Source: Sulfurospirillum sp. | GTDB taxonomy: Bacteria; Campylobacterota; Campylobacteria; Campylobacterales; Sulfurospirillaceae | Length of the DNA: 47,578 nt | Direction: 5' to 3' | NCBI GenBank assembly: GCA_014859685.1 | Contig: JACUTU010000010.1 | Coordinates: forward strand, 1 to 47,578 | Part shown: positions 1 to 8,800 of the stretch, piece by piece | How the letters are laid out: each line of letters starts with the position of its first letter | Numbering within the stretch: the stretch's first letter is position 1 | Translations under genes and position numbers: made by a program | The notes under the pieces: generated by a model | Told to the model about the DNA's origin: nothing | The model's input: only the letters and a program-made list of their open reading frames with translations | Database searches by the model: none

Positions 1-227
1 GAAAAACTCAATAAAAATAACGATATCTTTTATAAATTAAAGCAGAAAAAAAATAATTGATACATTTTGTAACAATGAAAAAAGATTTTTTCTCTTCATA
101 AAAGTGCATACAACTTAAGCAAAGCTCAAAAGTAGGCGCTTTTCCATATAAATTCAATTTCCTTTTTGCAATTTACAAAATATTAATCATACGCTTTAAG
201 TATTATGTAAAAAAATTATTGTAAATT
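1..227. other. AT-rich intergenic leader, no gene seen
   Basis: No convincing ORF, tRNA or terminator is visible here. The stretch is strongly AT-rich, with runs of A and T, and leads into the promoter and operator of the RHH gene. It may hold upstream promoter elements, but nothing specific can be named. Confidence 0.6.
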
Positions 228-266
228 TATACTATCTAAAAAGTACTACTTTTAGGAATACTAAAA
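228..266 (+). promoter_or_regulatory. -10 box and operator-like repeat upstream of the RHH gene
   Basis: A TATACT -10-like hexamer (228-233) is followed by CTAAAAAGTACTACTTTTAG (236-255) and then AATACTAAAA. AGTACTACT (242-250) is followed after TTT by a degenerate copy AGGAATACT (254-262, 7 of 9 matching), giving a 12-bp period. The same element, at the same distance from a -10 box, precedes putA. The position over the expected transcription start fits a repressor site. Binding by the RHH protein encoded next is inferred. Confidence 0.6.
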
Positions 267-276
267 AAGGATTAGC

Positions 277-501
277 GTGGCAAAGTACAAATTTGGGCAA
301 GATGTAATCAAAACAGTCATAGAAAAATCGCAAAATCCAAAAAGAGAGATATCCCAACTTACTATCAAAATCGATGTGAAACTCGATAATGCTCTTACCA
401 AACTTTCCAATGCACTTGGTGTGTCAAAAAATAGACTCATTGAAGATATTCTCTTTGAAAGCGGTGTTATTCAAGAAGTTGAGGAAAATTGGAATGAGTA
501 G
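277..501 (+). CDS. Stand-alone ribbon-helix-helix (CopG/Arc-type) transcriptional regulator
   Basis: This 74-residue protein has the RHH pattern: a beta-strand segment QLTIKIDV (about residues 27-34), a first helix through DNALTKLSNALG, a turn, and a second helix SKNRLIEDILFE. Such proteins dimerise and insert the paired strands into the DNA major groove. The start is GTG, with an AAAAAGG ribosome site 6 bp upstream. It overlaps the next gene by 8 bp, so the two are translationally coupled. Its promoter carries a repeat shared only with the putA promoter. PutA here lacks the N-terminal RHH domain of the E. coli protein, so this small protein may be the detached regulator of proline catabolism. 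The family call is secure; the target assignment is inference. Confidence 0.8.
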   Translation: MAKYKFGQDVIKTVIEKSQNPKREISQLTIKIDVKLDNALTKLSNALGVSKNRLIEDILFESGVIQEVEENWNE

Positions 502-1159
502 TTTTGTATCACAATCACAAGTAATAAGTGCCATCTTTGAAGGCATCGATAACGCTAAAGAAAATTTTCTTTTCTGGACAAATAATAGGCTTTTTCTCTC
601 ACATGGTCCACGAAAAATCATCACTTTACATGTAGCTATGCAGATAGGAAAACTCCAAAATCCTCCTGAGATTTTTATCGATGCAACTGTTTCTGATATC
701 TTGCGTTGCTCATTGCACGATAGAAAAGCTTACACCCAATTTATGCAAAAAAGCGCCCTTGCACAGGGAATATTTAGTATTACCCTAGATGAGCGATTTG
801 TGCATCAAAATGATAACGATTCAATTTCACGCGTGATTATATCTATCAAAAATGGTGTTAGAAGCCCAAGTGCAGAGTATGCAAACGAGATTGAACGCAT
901 CTGTAAAATGCTCGATCGCACTCCATGTAAAGATTCTACGCTTGATTATGGTGTATTTGCTTTTTATGCGGATCTTTCTTGCAATGCGCGAAAAAAATTG
1001 GAAAAAAGATTGCCAGAGCTTGCAAAAAGTTTTGATGCAATTGTGGAGCGATTTACCACTTTGCAAAGCCGTTTTGTCTGTAGTCCTATACAAAAAGTAA
1101 CAAATATGGGCGAATGGTGTAGTGGATGTTATATCATCGAGCCAAAGATAGCTCAATAG
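494..1159 (+). CDS. Conserved-looking protein of unknown function, coupled to the RHH gene
   Basis: This 221-residue soluble protein has no signal peptide or membrane segment, and I do not recognise its family. The ATG at 494 lies in the ATGAGTAG overlap with the RHH stop codon. An in-frame ATG at 389 would sit deep inside the RHH gene and is rejected. Visible features are a basic, aromatic N-terminal third (FLFWTNNRLFLSHGPRK, residues 25-41), several scattered cysteines, and a C-terminal C-x2-C (Cys209 and Cys212 in GEWCSGC). Position between the regulator and the liv genes suggests a role in sensing or regulating the same amino-acid system. It could also be a co-regulator of the RHH protein. 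Function is unassigned. Confidence 0.75.
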   Translation: MSSFVSQSQVISAIFEGIDNAKENFLFWTNNRLFLSHGPRKIITLHVAMQIGKLQNPPEIFIDATVSDILRCSLHDRKAYTQFMQKSALAQGIFSITLDERFVHQNDNDSISRVIISIKNGVRSPSAEYANEIERICKMLDRTPCKDSTLDYGVFAFYADLSCNARKKLEKRLPELAKSFDAIVERFTTLQSRFVCSPIQKVTNMGEWCSGCYIIEPKIAQ

Positions 1160-1182
1160 ATGGGAATAAGTTCACATCTATT
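1155..1182 (+). promoter_or_regulatory. Intergenic hairpin before livK
   Basis: AATAGATG (1155-1162) pairs perfectly with CATCTATT (1175-1182). Inside it, GAA pairs with TTC across a TAAG loop, with one G·A mismatch between the two helices. No T-run follows, and the livK ribosome site AAAGGAG begins 8 bp downstream. This is better explained as an RNA processing or stability element than as an intrinsic terminator. It would allow the binding protein to be made in excess over upstream products. Confidence 0.5.
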
Positions 1183-1202
1183 TAACTATCAAAGGAGAAA
1201 AA

Positions 1203-2330
1203 ATGAGAAATATGTTACCAAAAGTTGCAGCTTCGGTTGCTTTTTGTAGTGCGTTATTGGGTTCAGCATATGCTGCGGATGTAGTCAAGATTGGTGTGCA
1301 AGCTCCTATCACCGGTGAATATGCAAATGAGGGTCAGAGCATCGATAACGGCGTAAGACTTGTTATTGACCAGCTCAATTCAAAAGGCGGCGTTCTTGGC
1401 AAGAAGTTAGAAGTTGTTACATGTGATGATGAGGGTGCAGCGCAAAAAGCTGCTATTTGTGCGAGAAAACTTGTAAACGAAGGCGTTATGGCAGTAATTG
1501 GCTCTTATACTTCAGGTGCAACACAAGCAGCCCAAACAACATACTACCGAAACAAAGTATTGCAAACAAGCGATGGCACAAGTGATGCACTCACAAAAGA
1601 AAAATACTGGACATTTTTCAGAAACTCTTTTAGAAATGCAGATCAAGCAGAATTTACAGGAAAATATCTAGTAAATGAGAAAAAATACAAAAGAATCGTT
1701 GTGCTTTCTGATTATTCTGATTATTCTTTAGGTTTGGCAAATTCTGTTGTAAAAGCCATCAAAGATGCTGGTGGCATTGTGATTTATCAAGGCAAGGTCA
1801 AAGAAAAAAGCCAAAACTTCTCAGCAATTTTAACAAAAGTAAAATCTATGAATCCAGATGCTATCTATTTTAGTGGCTACTATACAGATGGCGGTTTATT
1901 GAGAGCGCAACAAGCACAACTTGGCATCAATGCCGATTTTATAGGCGGTGATTCAAACGACAATCCAGACTTTATGAAATTAGCTGGAGCGAGTGCAAGT
2001 GGAACTTTGATGATCAACTTCCCAACACCTGATTTTCTTCCATACGACACAGCAAAACAATTTTTGAAAGATTATAGTGCCAAGTATGGCGTGCCAGTCT
2101 CTTCAGTGTGGGCTATCATGAATGTGGATGGTTTGAGAGCTATCTTGTATGCAGCGGAGCAAACAAAAAGTTTTGATACAAAAACTATCAGCACTTATCT
2201 CCACACACTCAAAGACTTTCCAGGAATCACAGGTCCTGTATCTTTTAGAGATGACGGTGAACGCATCAATACAAAATTTAATGTTTATGAAGTACAAGCG
2301 GACAATAGTTACAAAATCATAAATAACTAA
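1203..2330 (+). CDS. livK: Branched-chain amino acid-type ABC transporter, periplasmic binding protein
   Basis: The 375-residue precursor has a Sec signal peptide, cleaved probably after SAYA at residue 24, then a type I periplasmic binding fold (LivJ/LivK family). The opening VKIGVQAPITGEYANEGQ and the following NGVRLVIDQLNSKGGVLG are typical of the family. It delivers an amino acid to the LivHMGF importer. Start choice is supported by AAAGGAG just upstream. The family binds Leu/Ile/Val but also other amino acids, including proline or aromatic substrates, so specificity cannot be read from sequence alone. Shared regulation with putA would favour proline, but that is speculative. The gene is followed directly by livH. 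Confidence 0.9.
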   Translation: MRNMLPKVAASVAFCSALLGSAYAADVVKIGVQAPITGEYANEGQSIDNGVRLVIDQLNSKGGVLGKKLEVVTCDDEGAAQKAAICARKLVNEGVMAVIGSYTSGATQAAQTTYYRNKVLQTSDGTSDALTKEKYWTFFRNSFRNADQAEFTGKYLVNEKKYKRIVVLSDYSDYSLGLANSVVKAIKDAGGIVIYQGKVKEKSQNFSAILTKVKSMNPDAIYFSGYYTDGGLLRAQQAQLGINADFIGGDSNDNPDFMKLAGASASGTLMINFPTPDFLPYDTAKQFLKDYSAKYGVPVSSVWAIMNVDGLRAILYAAEQTKSFDTKTISTYLHTLKDFPGITGPVSFRDDGERINTKFNVYEVQADNSYKIINN

Positions 2331-2349
2331 ATAAAGAGAAAGTATAACC

Positions 2350-3252
2350 ATGGATATATTCTTACAGCAACTTGTCAATGGCTTGACAATAGGAAGTCTC
2401 TATGCATTGGTAGCACTAGGGTACACGATGGTCTATGGGGTTATGAAGCTTATTAACTTCGCCCACGGCGACCTCGTCGCCCTTTCGGCATTTGTTGGAC
2501 TCACAGTTTATACGCAGATTTTTGGCGAGGGTGTTTCCTCGTTGATTGCAATCATCGTTGTGTTTGTATTTACAGCTGCTATCATCGCATTTGTTGGTGT
2601 TCTTCTTGAACGCCTTGCTTATAGGCCTTTACGAACGGCACCTCGTTTGAGCGCAGTTGTTTCAGCACTTGGAGCTGGACTTGTTATCCAAAATACAATT
2701 ATGCTTATGTGGGGGCCAAATATGAAGATATTTCCTTCAAATCTTTTTCCACAAACATTGTGGGATTTTGGTGGAGTTGTCATGACTTTTACACAAGTTA
2801 TGATTTTGGGACTCTCTTCTGTTTTGATGGTGGCACTCTTTTTATTCATCAATAAAACAAAAATGGGAACAGCGATCAGAGCTACTGCTATCGATCAAGA
2901 TGCTGCAAAACTGATGGGTATCAATGTCAATCGTATCATCATGGTCATCTTCATCATAGGTTCGGCTCTTGGTGCAGTTGCTGGTCTTTTTATCGGTATT
3001 TATTATCGTGGGATTACTTTTGATATGGGATGGTTGTATGGACTCAACGCCTTTGTAGCGGCGATTATGGGAGGTATCGGCAATATCCCAGGAGCAATGC
3101 TCGGGGGTTTAATGTTAGGACTTTTCAACGCAATGATCACAGGTTACATCTCGACACAATGGGCAGAAACATTTACATTTATCCTGCTAATCGTGATTTT
3201 AATCTTTAGACCAACGGGAATTCTTGGTGAAAAAGTAGCGGAGAAAGTATGA
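2350..3252 (+). CDS. livH: Branched-chain amino acid-type ABC transporter permease LivH
   Basis: This 300-residue inner-membrane protein is mostly hydrophobic helices. It opens with the typical LivH signature: QQLVNGLTIGSLYALVALGY, then TMVYGVMKLINFAHGD. The conserved GRA-type cytoplasmic loop appears as KTKMGTAIRATAIDQDAAKL, which contacts the ATPase subunits. It pairs with LivM to form the translocation pore. The ribosome site is weak (AAGAGAAAG). Its stop overlaps the livM start by 4 bp (ATGA), typical of coupled translation in this operon. Length matches the family. Confidence 0.93.
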   Translation: MDIFLQQLVNGLTIGSLYALVALGYTMVYGVMKLINFAHGDLVALSAFVGLTVYTQIFGEGVSSLIAIIVVFVFTAAIIAFVGVLLERLAYRPLRTAPRLSAVVSALGAGLVIQNTIMLMWGPNMKIFPSNLFPQTLWDFGGVVMTFTQVMILGLSSVLMVALFLFINKTKMGTAIRATAIDQDAAKLMGINVNRIIMVIFIIGSALGAVAGLFIGIYYRGITFDMGWLYGLNAFVAAIMGGIGNIPGAMLGGLMLGLFNAMITGYISTQWAETFTFILLIVILIFRPTGILGEKVAEKV

Positions 3253-4214
3253 TGAGCAATATAAATTTCAATAAAAACAGTGTGATGGCTATCGGTGTTT
3301 TGCTTGTTATGGGCATTTTTCCACTTTTTGTGGATTCTGCGTGGTTGGCAATCGGTACTACTTTTTTGGTATTTGCGGTGGTTGCATTTTCACAGGATAT
3401 TATTCTAGGTAGAGCCGGCGTTTTTCATATGGGACATGCGATGTTTTTTGGCTTAGGAGCCTATACAACAGCTGTACTCAATGTCCATTTTGGCTGGCCT
3501 ATCTTAGCAACTTGGGCGCCAGCTGTACTCGTACCATTGGTTGTAGCACTTTTATTAGCAGGCCCTATTATTCATTTGCGGGGCGATTATTTGCTTGTGG
3601 CTACTATAGGGTTCAATATCATTTTTATACAAGTGTTACAAAACAATATCTTTGGTATCACAGGCGGCCCAAACGGGATTTTTGGTATCGATGTAGTGCG
3701 TGTTTTTGGTGTCGAGTTATTTGAACAAACACACATGTATTATATGGCTTTTATATTGCTGGGAATCACACTTTTTATCATGAAAAATTTAGATCAAAGC
3801 AAGTTTGGTCGTGCGATGTTTTACATCAATAAAGATGATGTAGCAGCGCAAAGTATGGGCATCAGTATCCGCTATTATAAACTCTATGCTTTTGCTTTAG
3901 GCGCTGGTATCGCAGGAGCTGCTGGTAGTATGTTTGCGGTGCAATATTCAGCTGTAAGTCCTGAAGCATTTGATGTTATTTCTTCTATTATGTTTTTTAC
4001 CATCGTCTTAGTGGGCGGTTCTGCTTCGCTTCCAGGGGTGCTTTTGGGAACTTTTGTGATGTTTGTCTTGCCTGAAGTTTTCCGTGAATTTGAAACAGCT
4101 CGCTATTTAGTGTTTGGACTTGCGATGATTTTGACGATGATCTTGCGTCCACGAGGTATTTGGCCAGTAAAATTTGGCAATATTCCAGCCTTTTTGAAAA
4201 AGGATGTTAAATGA
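3249..4214 (+). CDS. livM: Branched-chain amino acid-type ABC transporter permease LivM
   Basis: This 321-residue multi-spanning permease has the LivM pattern GRAGVFHMGHAMFFGLGAYT near the N-terminus. The family loop GITGGPNGIFGI follows in the middle, and a terminal RPRGIW motif lies near residue 303. It forms the pore together with LivH. Translation could begin at either of two adjacent ATG codons (3249 or 3252); the first overlaps livH by 4 bp. The 3' end overlaps livG by 4 bp. Substrate is as for LivK. Confidence 0.93.
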   Translation: MMSNINFNKNSVMAIGVLLVMGIFPLFVDSAWLAIGTTFLVFAVVAFSQDIILGRAGVFHMGHAMFFGLGAYTTAVLNVHFGWPILATWAPAVLVPLVVALLLAGPIIHLRGDYLLVATIGFNIIFIQVLQNNIFGITGGPNGIFGIDVVRVFGVELFEQTHMYYMAFILLGITLFIMKNLDQSKFGRAMFYINKDDVAAQSMGISIRYYKLYAFALGAGIAGAAGSMFAVQYSAVSPEAFDVISSIMFFTIVLVGGSASLPGVLLGTFVMFVLPEVFREFETARYLVFGLAMILTMILRPRGIWPVKFGNIPAFLKKDVK

Positions 4215-4990
4215 GTGAATATCTTTTAGAAGTTAAAAATGTCTCAAAATTTTTCTATGGATTGAAAGCTATCGATGCTTTGTCTATGAAGGTTAAAAAA
4301 GGTCAAATTTATGGCATCATTGGACCAAATGGAGCTGGTAAAACTACTTTGTTTAACTGCATTACAGGTATTTATACACCAGAAGAAGGGCAGATACTTT
4401 GGATGGGCAAAGAGATAAAAGGTACAGCCCCTCACAAGATAGCAGAACTCGGTATCTTGCGAACATTTCAAACTATAAGACTTTTTTCTGAAATGAGCGT
4501 TGCTGAAAATATCATGTCAGGCCGTCACATCAAATCAAAACAAAAGTGGTACAACGGAATCATCCATACTCCAGCTTACTATAAAGACGAGCGAGAAAAT
4601 TGGGAAAAAGTGGGTGAATTGATGGAGTTTTTCAAACTTTCACAATACGCAACCACACCAGCTGGGGATCTTTCTTATGGTGTACAGCGAAAGATCGAGA
4701 TGGCAAGAGCGTTAGCGGCTGAGCCAGAACTTTTGATACTCGATGAACCAGCAGCTGGATTGAATGAAAACGAAACACTTGAACTTGCACACACTATTAA
4801 AGAGATTCAAAAAATGGGTGTAACCATTATGATGATAGAGCATGATATGGAGATGGTTATGAGTCTCACCGAGTATATCACTGTTATCAATTTTGGAGCA
4901 AAGATTAGCGAGGGAGTTCCTGCTTTTGTGCAAGATGATCCCATTGTTATTGAAGCGTATATCGGCATAGATGATGAGGATGAGTCATGA
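4211..4990 (+). CDS. livG: Branched-chain amino acid-type ABC transporter ATPase LivG
   Basis: This 259-residue ATPase carries Walker A GPNGAGKTT (residues 38-46) and a signature LSYGVQRKIEMARAL, where the usual LSGG is LSYG, as in many LivG proteins. Walker B is LLILDEPAAGLN and the switch histidine lies in IEHDMEMV. The C-terminal extension ending VIEAYIG is characteristic of LivG. It energises import through LivHM on the cytoplasmic face and heterodimerises with LivF, which overlaps it by 4 bp. Confidence 0.94.
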   Translation: MSEYLLEVKNVSKFFYGLKAIDALSMKVKKGQIYGIIGPNGAGKTTLFNCITGIYTPEEGQILWMGKEIKGTAPHKIAELGILRTFQTIRLFSEMSVAENIMSGRHIKSKQKWYNGIIHTPAYYKDERENWEKVGELMEFFKLSQYATTPAGDLSYGVQRKIEMARALAAEPELLILDEPAAGLNENETLELAHTIKEIQKMGVTIMMIEHDMEMVMSLTEYITVINFGAKISEGVPAFVQDDPIVIEAYIGIDDEDES

Positions 4991-5703
4991 GTAAAAAATT
5001 ATTGCAGGTGCAAGACTTACATGTAAGCTATGGAGCGATTGATGCCATCAAGGGTGTTGATTTGTATGTAAATGAGGGCGAAGTAGTTACGATACTTGGG
5101 GCAAATGGTGCTGGAAAAACGACTACTTTACGCACAATTAGTGGGCTTTTAAAATCAAAAGGCGGGAGTATCTTTTTTGATAATCAAGATATAACTAGCA
5201 CATCAGCACATGAAATAGTGGCTATGGGTATGAGTCATTCACCCGAGGGAAGAAGAGTTTTTGCAACGCTGAGTGTGGAAGAAAATCTTATGATGGGTGC
5301 TTATACACTGAAAAAATATGATAAAAAAACACTCGAATGGATCTATGAAATCTTACCACGATTGCAAGAAAGAAAGCAGCAATTAGCAGGAACACTCAGT
5401 GGTGGAGAGCAACAAATGCTAGCCATTGGCAGAGCTATCATGAGTAAGCCAAAATTGCTTATCTTAGACGAGCCAAGCTTAGGACTTGCACCTGTTTTAA
5501 TTAAAGTTATCTTTAAAGCAATCAAACAGATATCGCAAGCTGGAGTGACGGTGTTGCTGGTAGAACAAAATGCAAAAGCAGCATTGAAATTAGCCAATCG
5601 TGGCTATGTGCTGGAGCTTGGAAAAATAACGCATGAGGGAAGTAGTGAAGATTTGCTTAATTCAGAGGTTATCCAAGAAGCGTATCTAGGGAAGAAAAAA
5701 TAG
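4987..5703 (+). CDS. livF: Branched-chain amino acid-type ABC transporter ATPase LivF
   Basis: This 238-residue second ATPase of the importer has Walker A GANGAGKTT (38-46), Q-loop region SHSPEGRRVFATLSVEENL, signature LSGGEQQMLAIGRA, Walker B LLILDEPSLGLA and H-loop position LLVEQN (Gln in place of His, usual in LivF). It is the last gene of the operon: a strong terminator begins 13 bp after its stop. A copy of the palindrome TTACATGTAA near the 5' end is read as Leu-His-Val at residues 11-13. Confidence 0.94.
   Translation: MSKKLLQVQDLHVSYGAIDAIKGVDLYVNEGEVVTILGANGAGKTTTLRTISGLLKSKGGSIFFDNQDITSTSAHEIVAMGMSHSPEGRRVFATLSVEENLMMGAYTLKKYDKKTLEWIYEILPRLQERKQQLAGTLSGGEQQMLAIGRAIMSKPKLLILDEPSLGLAPVLIKVIFKAIKQISQAGVTVLLVEQNAKAALKLANRGYVLELGKITHEGSSEDLLNSEVIQEAYLGKKK
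5016..5027. repeat. Iterated palindrome CTTACATGTAAG in livF
   Basis: This perfect 12-bp palindrome, followed by C, is one of the closest matches in the window to the extended consensus GCTTACATGTAAGC. Confidence 0.6.
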
Positions 5704-5715
5704 TTTGTGAAAATT

Positions 5716-5745
5716 CGCCTTCTTTCGTAGAAGGCGGTTTTTTTT
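5716..5745 (+). terminator. Intrinsic terminator of the liv operon
   Basis: CGCCTTCT (5716-5723) and AGAAGGCG (5729-5736) form an 8-bp GC-rich stem closed by a TTCGT loop. A run of eight T (5738-5745) follows. It ends liv transcription just before the putA promoter, so putA needs its own start. Confidence 0.93.
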
Positions 5746-5755
5746 GCTCAAATTT

Positions 5756-5794
5756 TATAATACTAAAAAAGTACTACTTTTAGTACTACTAAAA
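5756..5794 (+). promoter_or_regulatory. putA promoter with operator-like direct repeat
   Basis: A consensus TATAAT -10 box (5756-5761) is followed at once by ACTAAAAAAGTACTACTTTTAG. Two exact copies of AGTACTACT (5770-5778 and 5782-5790) are separated by TTT, giving a 12-bp period, and are flanked by AAAA tracts. The distance from -10 to repeat equals that in front of the RHH gene at 228-266. The element would cover the transcription start, as expected for a repressor site. It ends 19 bp before the putA start codon. Confidence 0.65.
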
Positions 5795-5813
5795 TAAAAA
5801 AAGGAAGTGTGCT

Positions 5814-8800
5814 ATGGAACAAACTGATACAATCATGCAAAGAGCGATAGAACTTGCTAGCAAATGGCAAACAAGAGCAAGTGAACTTGTGAATGATTTT
5901 GATAAAAAATTTCACATAAAAATGAATAAAATGCTTTCCAATCCGATGGATAAAGTACTCCTTATCGAACTCATGGATCAGAGTTTTCGCTCCAAAGATC
6001 CAAAAAGAGTTGCAGACCAGATAGAATACCTTTTTACAAAATACGGCATGGCATCATTTTTTACAACAAGCGAGCGATTTTTGATCTTTTTGTTCCGCAA
6101 TGCCGGAGTCTATCTGCCAAATATTTCTATACCACTTTTTGTAAAAAGCATAAGAGAAGATGCAAAAACAGTTGTGCTTAAAGGTGAAGATGACACACTA
6201 AATGCCCATCTTATCAAAAGACACGAAGAGGGTACGAGGATCAATATCAATCTTATAGGCGAAGTTGTATTGGGAGAGGAGGAGGCTGAAGCGAGAATTC
6301 AAAAATACCTCAAAGCTTTGGAAAATCCAAATATAGATTATATATCCATCAAAATTTCCACCATTTTTTCACAAATCAATCCACTTTCCTATGAAAATAC
6401 AATACAAGAACTTGTGACAAGGCTCACTCGTGTGTATGCACACGCAGCAAAATACTCGTTTACAAATGCAAAAGGTGAAAAAGAAAATAAATTTATCAAT
6501 CTAGATATGGAAGAGTATAGAGATCTTTCTTTAACAGTCAATGCTTTTAAAGAAACGCTAAACAAGCCAGAATTTAAAAATTTTAAAGCCGGCATTGTGT
6601 TGCAAGCATATTTACCAGATTCTCACATGTGGCAAAAAGATCTTTGCGAGTGGGCAAAACAAAGAGTAAAAGCCGGTGGTGCGCCTATCAAAATGCGTTT
6701 AGTAAAAGGCGCAAATATGGAGATGGAAGAGACAGAAGCTGGATTGAAACTTTGGGAAATTTGTCCCTACACAAAAAAGATAGATACAGATAGCAATTAT
6801 AAAATTATGGCAGCGTACGCTCTAGATCCACAAAATGCTCCGTACATGCACATAGGCATGGCATCGCACAATCTCTTTGAACAAGCCTATGGATATGAAT
6901 TGGCACGGGAAAATGGTACGCTTGAATATCTCAGCATGGAGATGCTTGAGGGGATGAGTGAATCTGCAAGACTTGCAATCAAGGAGATCACAGGTGAGAT
7001 TATTCTCTATGCGCCAGTGGCTAAAAAAGAGCAGTTTACCAATGCAATAGCCTATCTTGTAAGACGACTCGATGAAAATACAGGAGTACAAAATTTTATC
7101 CGTTACTCTTTTGGTCTTAAAGTTGGATCTTCACAATGGGAAGAACAAAAACAAAGGTTTATAGATTCTTTTGCAAATATGAAAAATCTATTTATTGGTT
7201 CAAAAAGAGTACAAAATCGCTTAAGTGAAGATTGGAATAACTATAAGGGCGGCAGTTTTTATACGGGAGAATTTAGGGGTGAACCTGATACGGATTTTAT
7301 CCTCACACCAAATAAACAATGGGCAAAAGATATACGAGCAACTTGGATGAAAAAAGCAGGTGATGCCATAAATCTAGCACCACTTGTTATCGGTGGCGAA
7401 GAGATAAGCCAAAGAAAGAGCAAAGAGGTTATCGACAAATCACAACTCAAAGAGCAAGTAATCTGTGGTCAATATGCTATGGCAACAAGTGACGATCTTC
7501 AAAGAGCAGTGACGGTTGCAGCAGAAGATGTAGATGGTTGGCGATCACAAAGCCATGCAAAAAGGCACGAAATTTTATCAAAAGTTGCCAATGAGGTGAG
7601 AAAAAAAAGAGGCGATCTCATTGGTGTAGCCGCTGCTGAGGTTGGAAAAGTATTTGGCGAGAGCGATGTGGAAGTGAGTGAGGCTATAGACTTTTTGGAA
7701 TTTTACGGTCATAGTATTGGGTATTTTGAGAAATATACCAATTTGGCGTTTAAGGGCAAAGGCGTTGGTGTGATCACGCCTCCTTGGAACTTTCCTATCG
7801 CTATCCCGCTTGGTGGCATAGCAGCCGCACTTGCTGCTGGCAATACAGTTATCATTAAGCCAGCGAGTGCAGCTGCTTTGAGTGCTTATGAGCTATGTAA
7901 ATGTTTTTGGGATGCAGGCGTGAGCAGACATACATTGCAATATGTTCCATGTGCAGGTGAACTTGCGGGTGAACATCTCATTAAAAATCCAAAAGTTGAT
8001 TTTGTAATTTTAACAGGTGGTGAAAGTACGGCACATGCCATGTTGCAAGCGCGTTCAAATCTCTTTTTAGCAGCTGAAACAGGTGGCAAGGATGCTACGA
8101 TAGTCACCGCGATGGCAGATCGTGAACAAGCTATAAAAAATGTTATCCATTCCGCCTTTTCAAACAGTGGCCAAAAATGTTCAGCCACTTCACTACTTGT
8201 ACTTGAAGAGGAAGTGTATCACGATGAGGAGTTTAAAAGAGGCTTAGTGGATGCCGCAAAAAGCTTACATGTAGGCTCTGTTTGGGATTTTAAAAATCGC
8301 ATAGGAACACTAGCAAATCCAGTAGGTGGCAATCTAAAAAAAGCATTAGAGACTTTAGAATCTGGTGAGGAGTGGCTTTTAGCACCCCAATACGCAGATG
8401 AGAATGAATATATGCTCAAGCCAGCTATAAAATGGGGTGTGCAAGATGGAAACTTTTGCCATATGAATGAGCTTTTTGGACCAGTTCTTGCGGTGATGTG
8501 TGCAAAAAATCTTCATCACGCGATAGAACTTGTCAATAAAACAGGCTATGGGCTAACCTCAGGTATAGAATCGCTTGATGCTAGAGAAGTGGATATTTGG
8601 AAAGAATCACTCAAGGCTGGAAATCTTTACATCAATCGCGGAACAACGGGGGCAATAGTGCTTCGTCAGCCATTCGGTGGTATGGGTAAGTCCGCTATAG
8701 GTGCTGGTAGAAAAGTAGGAATCTATAATTACATCACACAATTTATGGATTTTGAGGAAGTAGCGTTGCCCAAAGTTGCAAAACTACGGGAACATCCGCT

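Noticed and set aside
389-1159. Longer version of the unknown protein starting inside the RHH gene
   Set aside because: No ribosome site at 389, and the extension reads through the RHH coding region in another frame; ATG 494 makes a normal coupled overlap.
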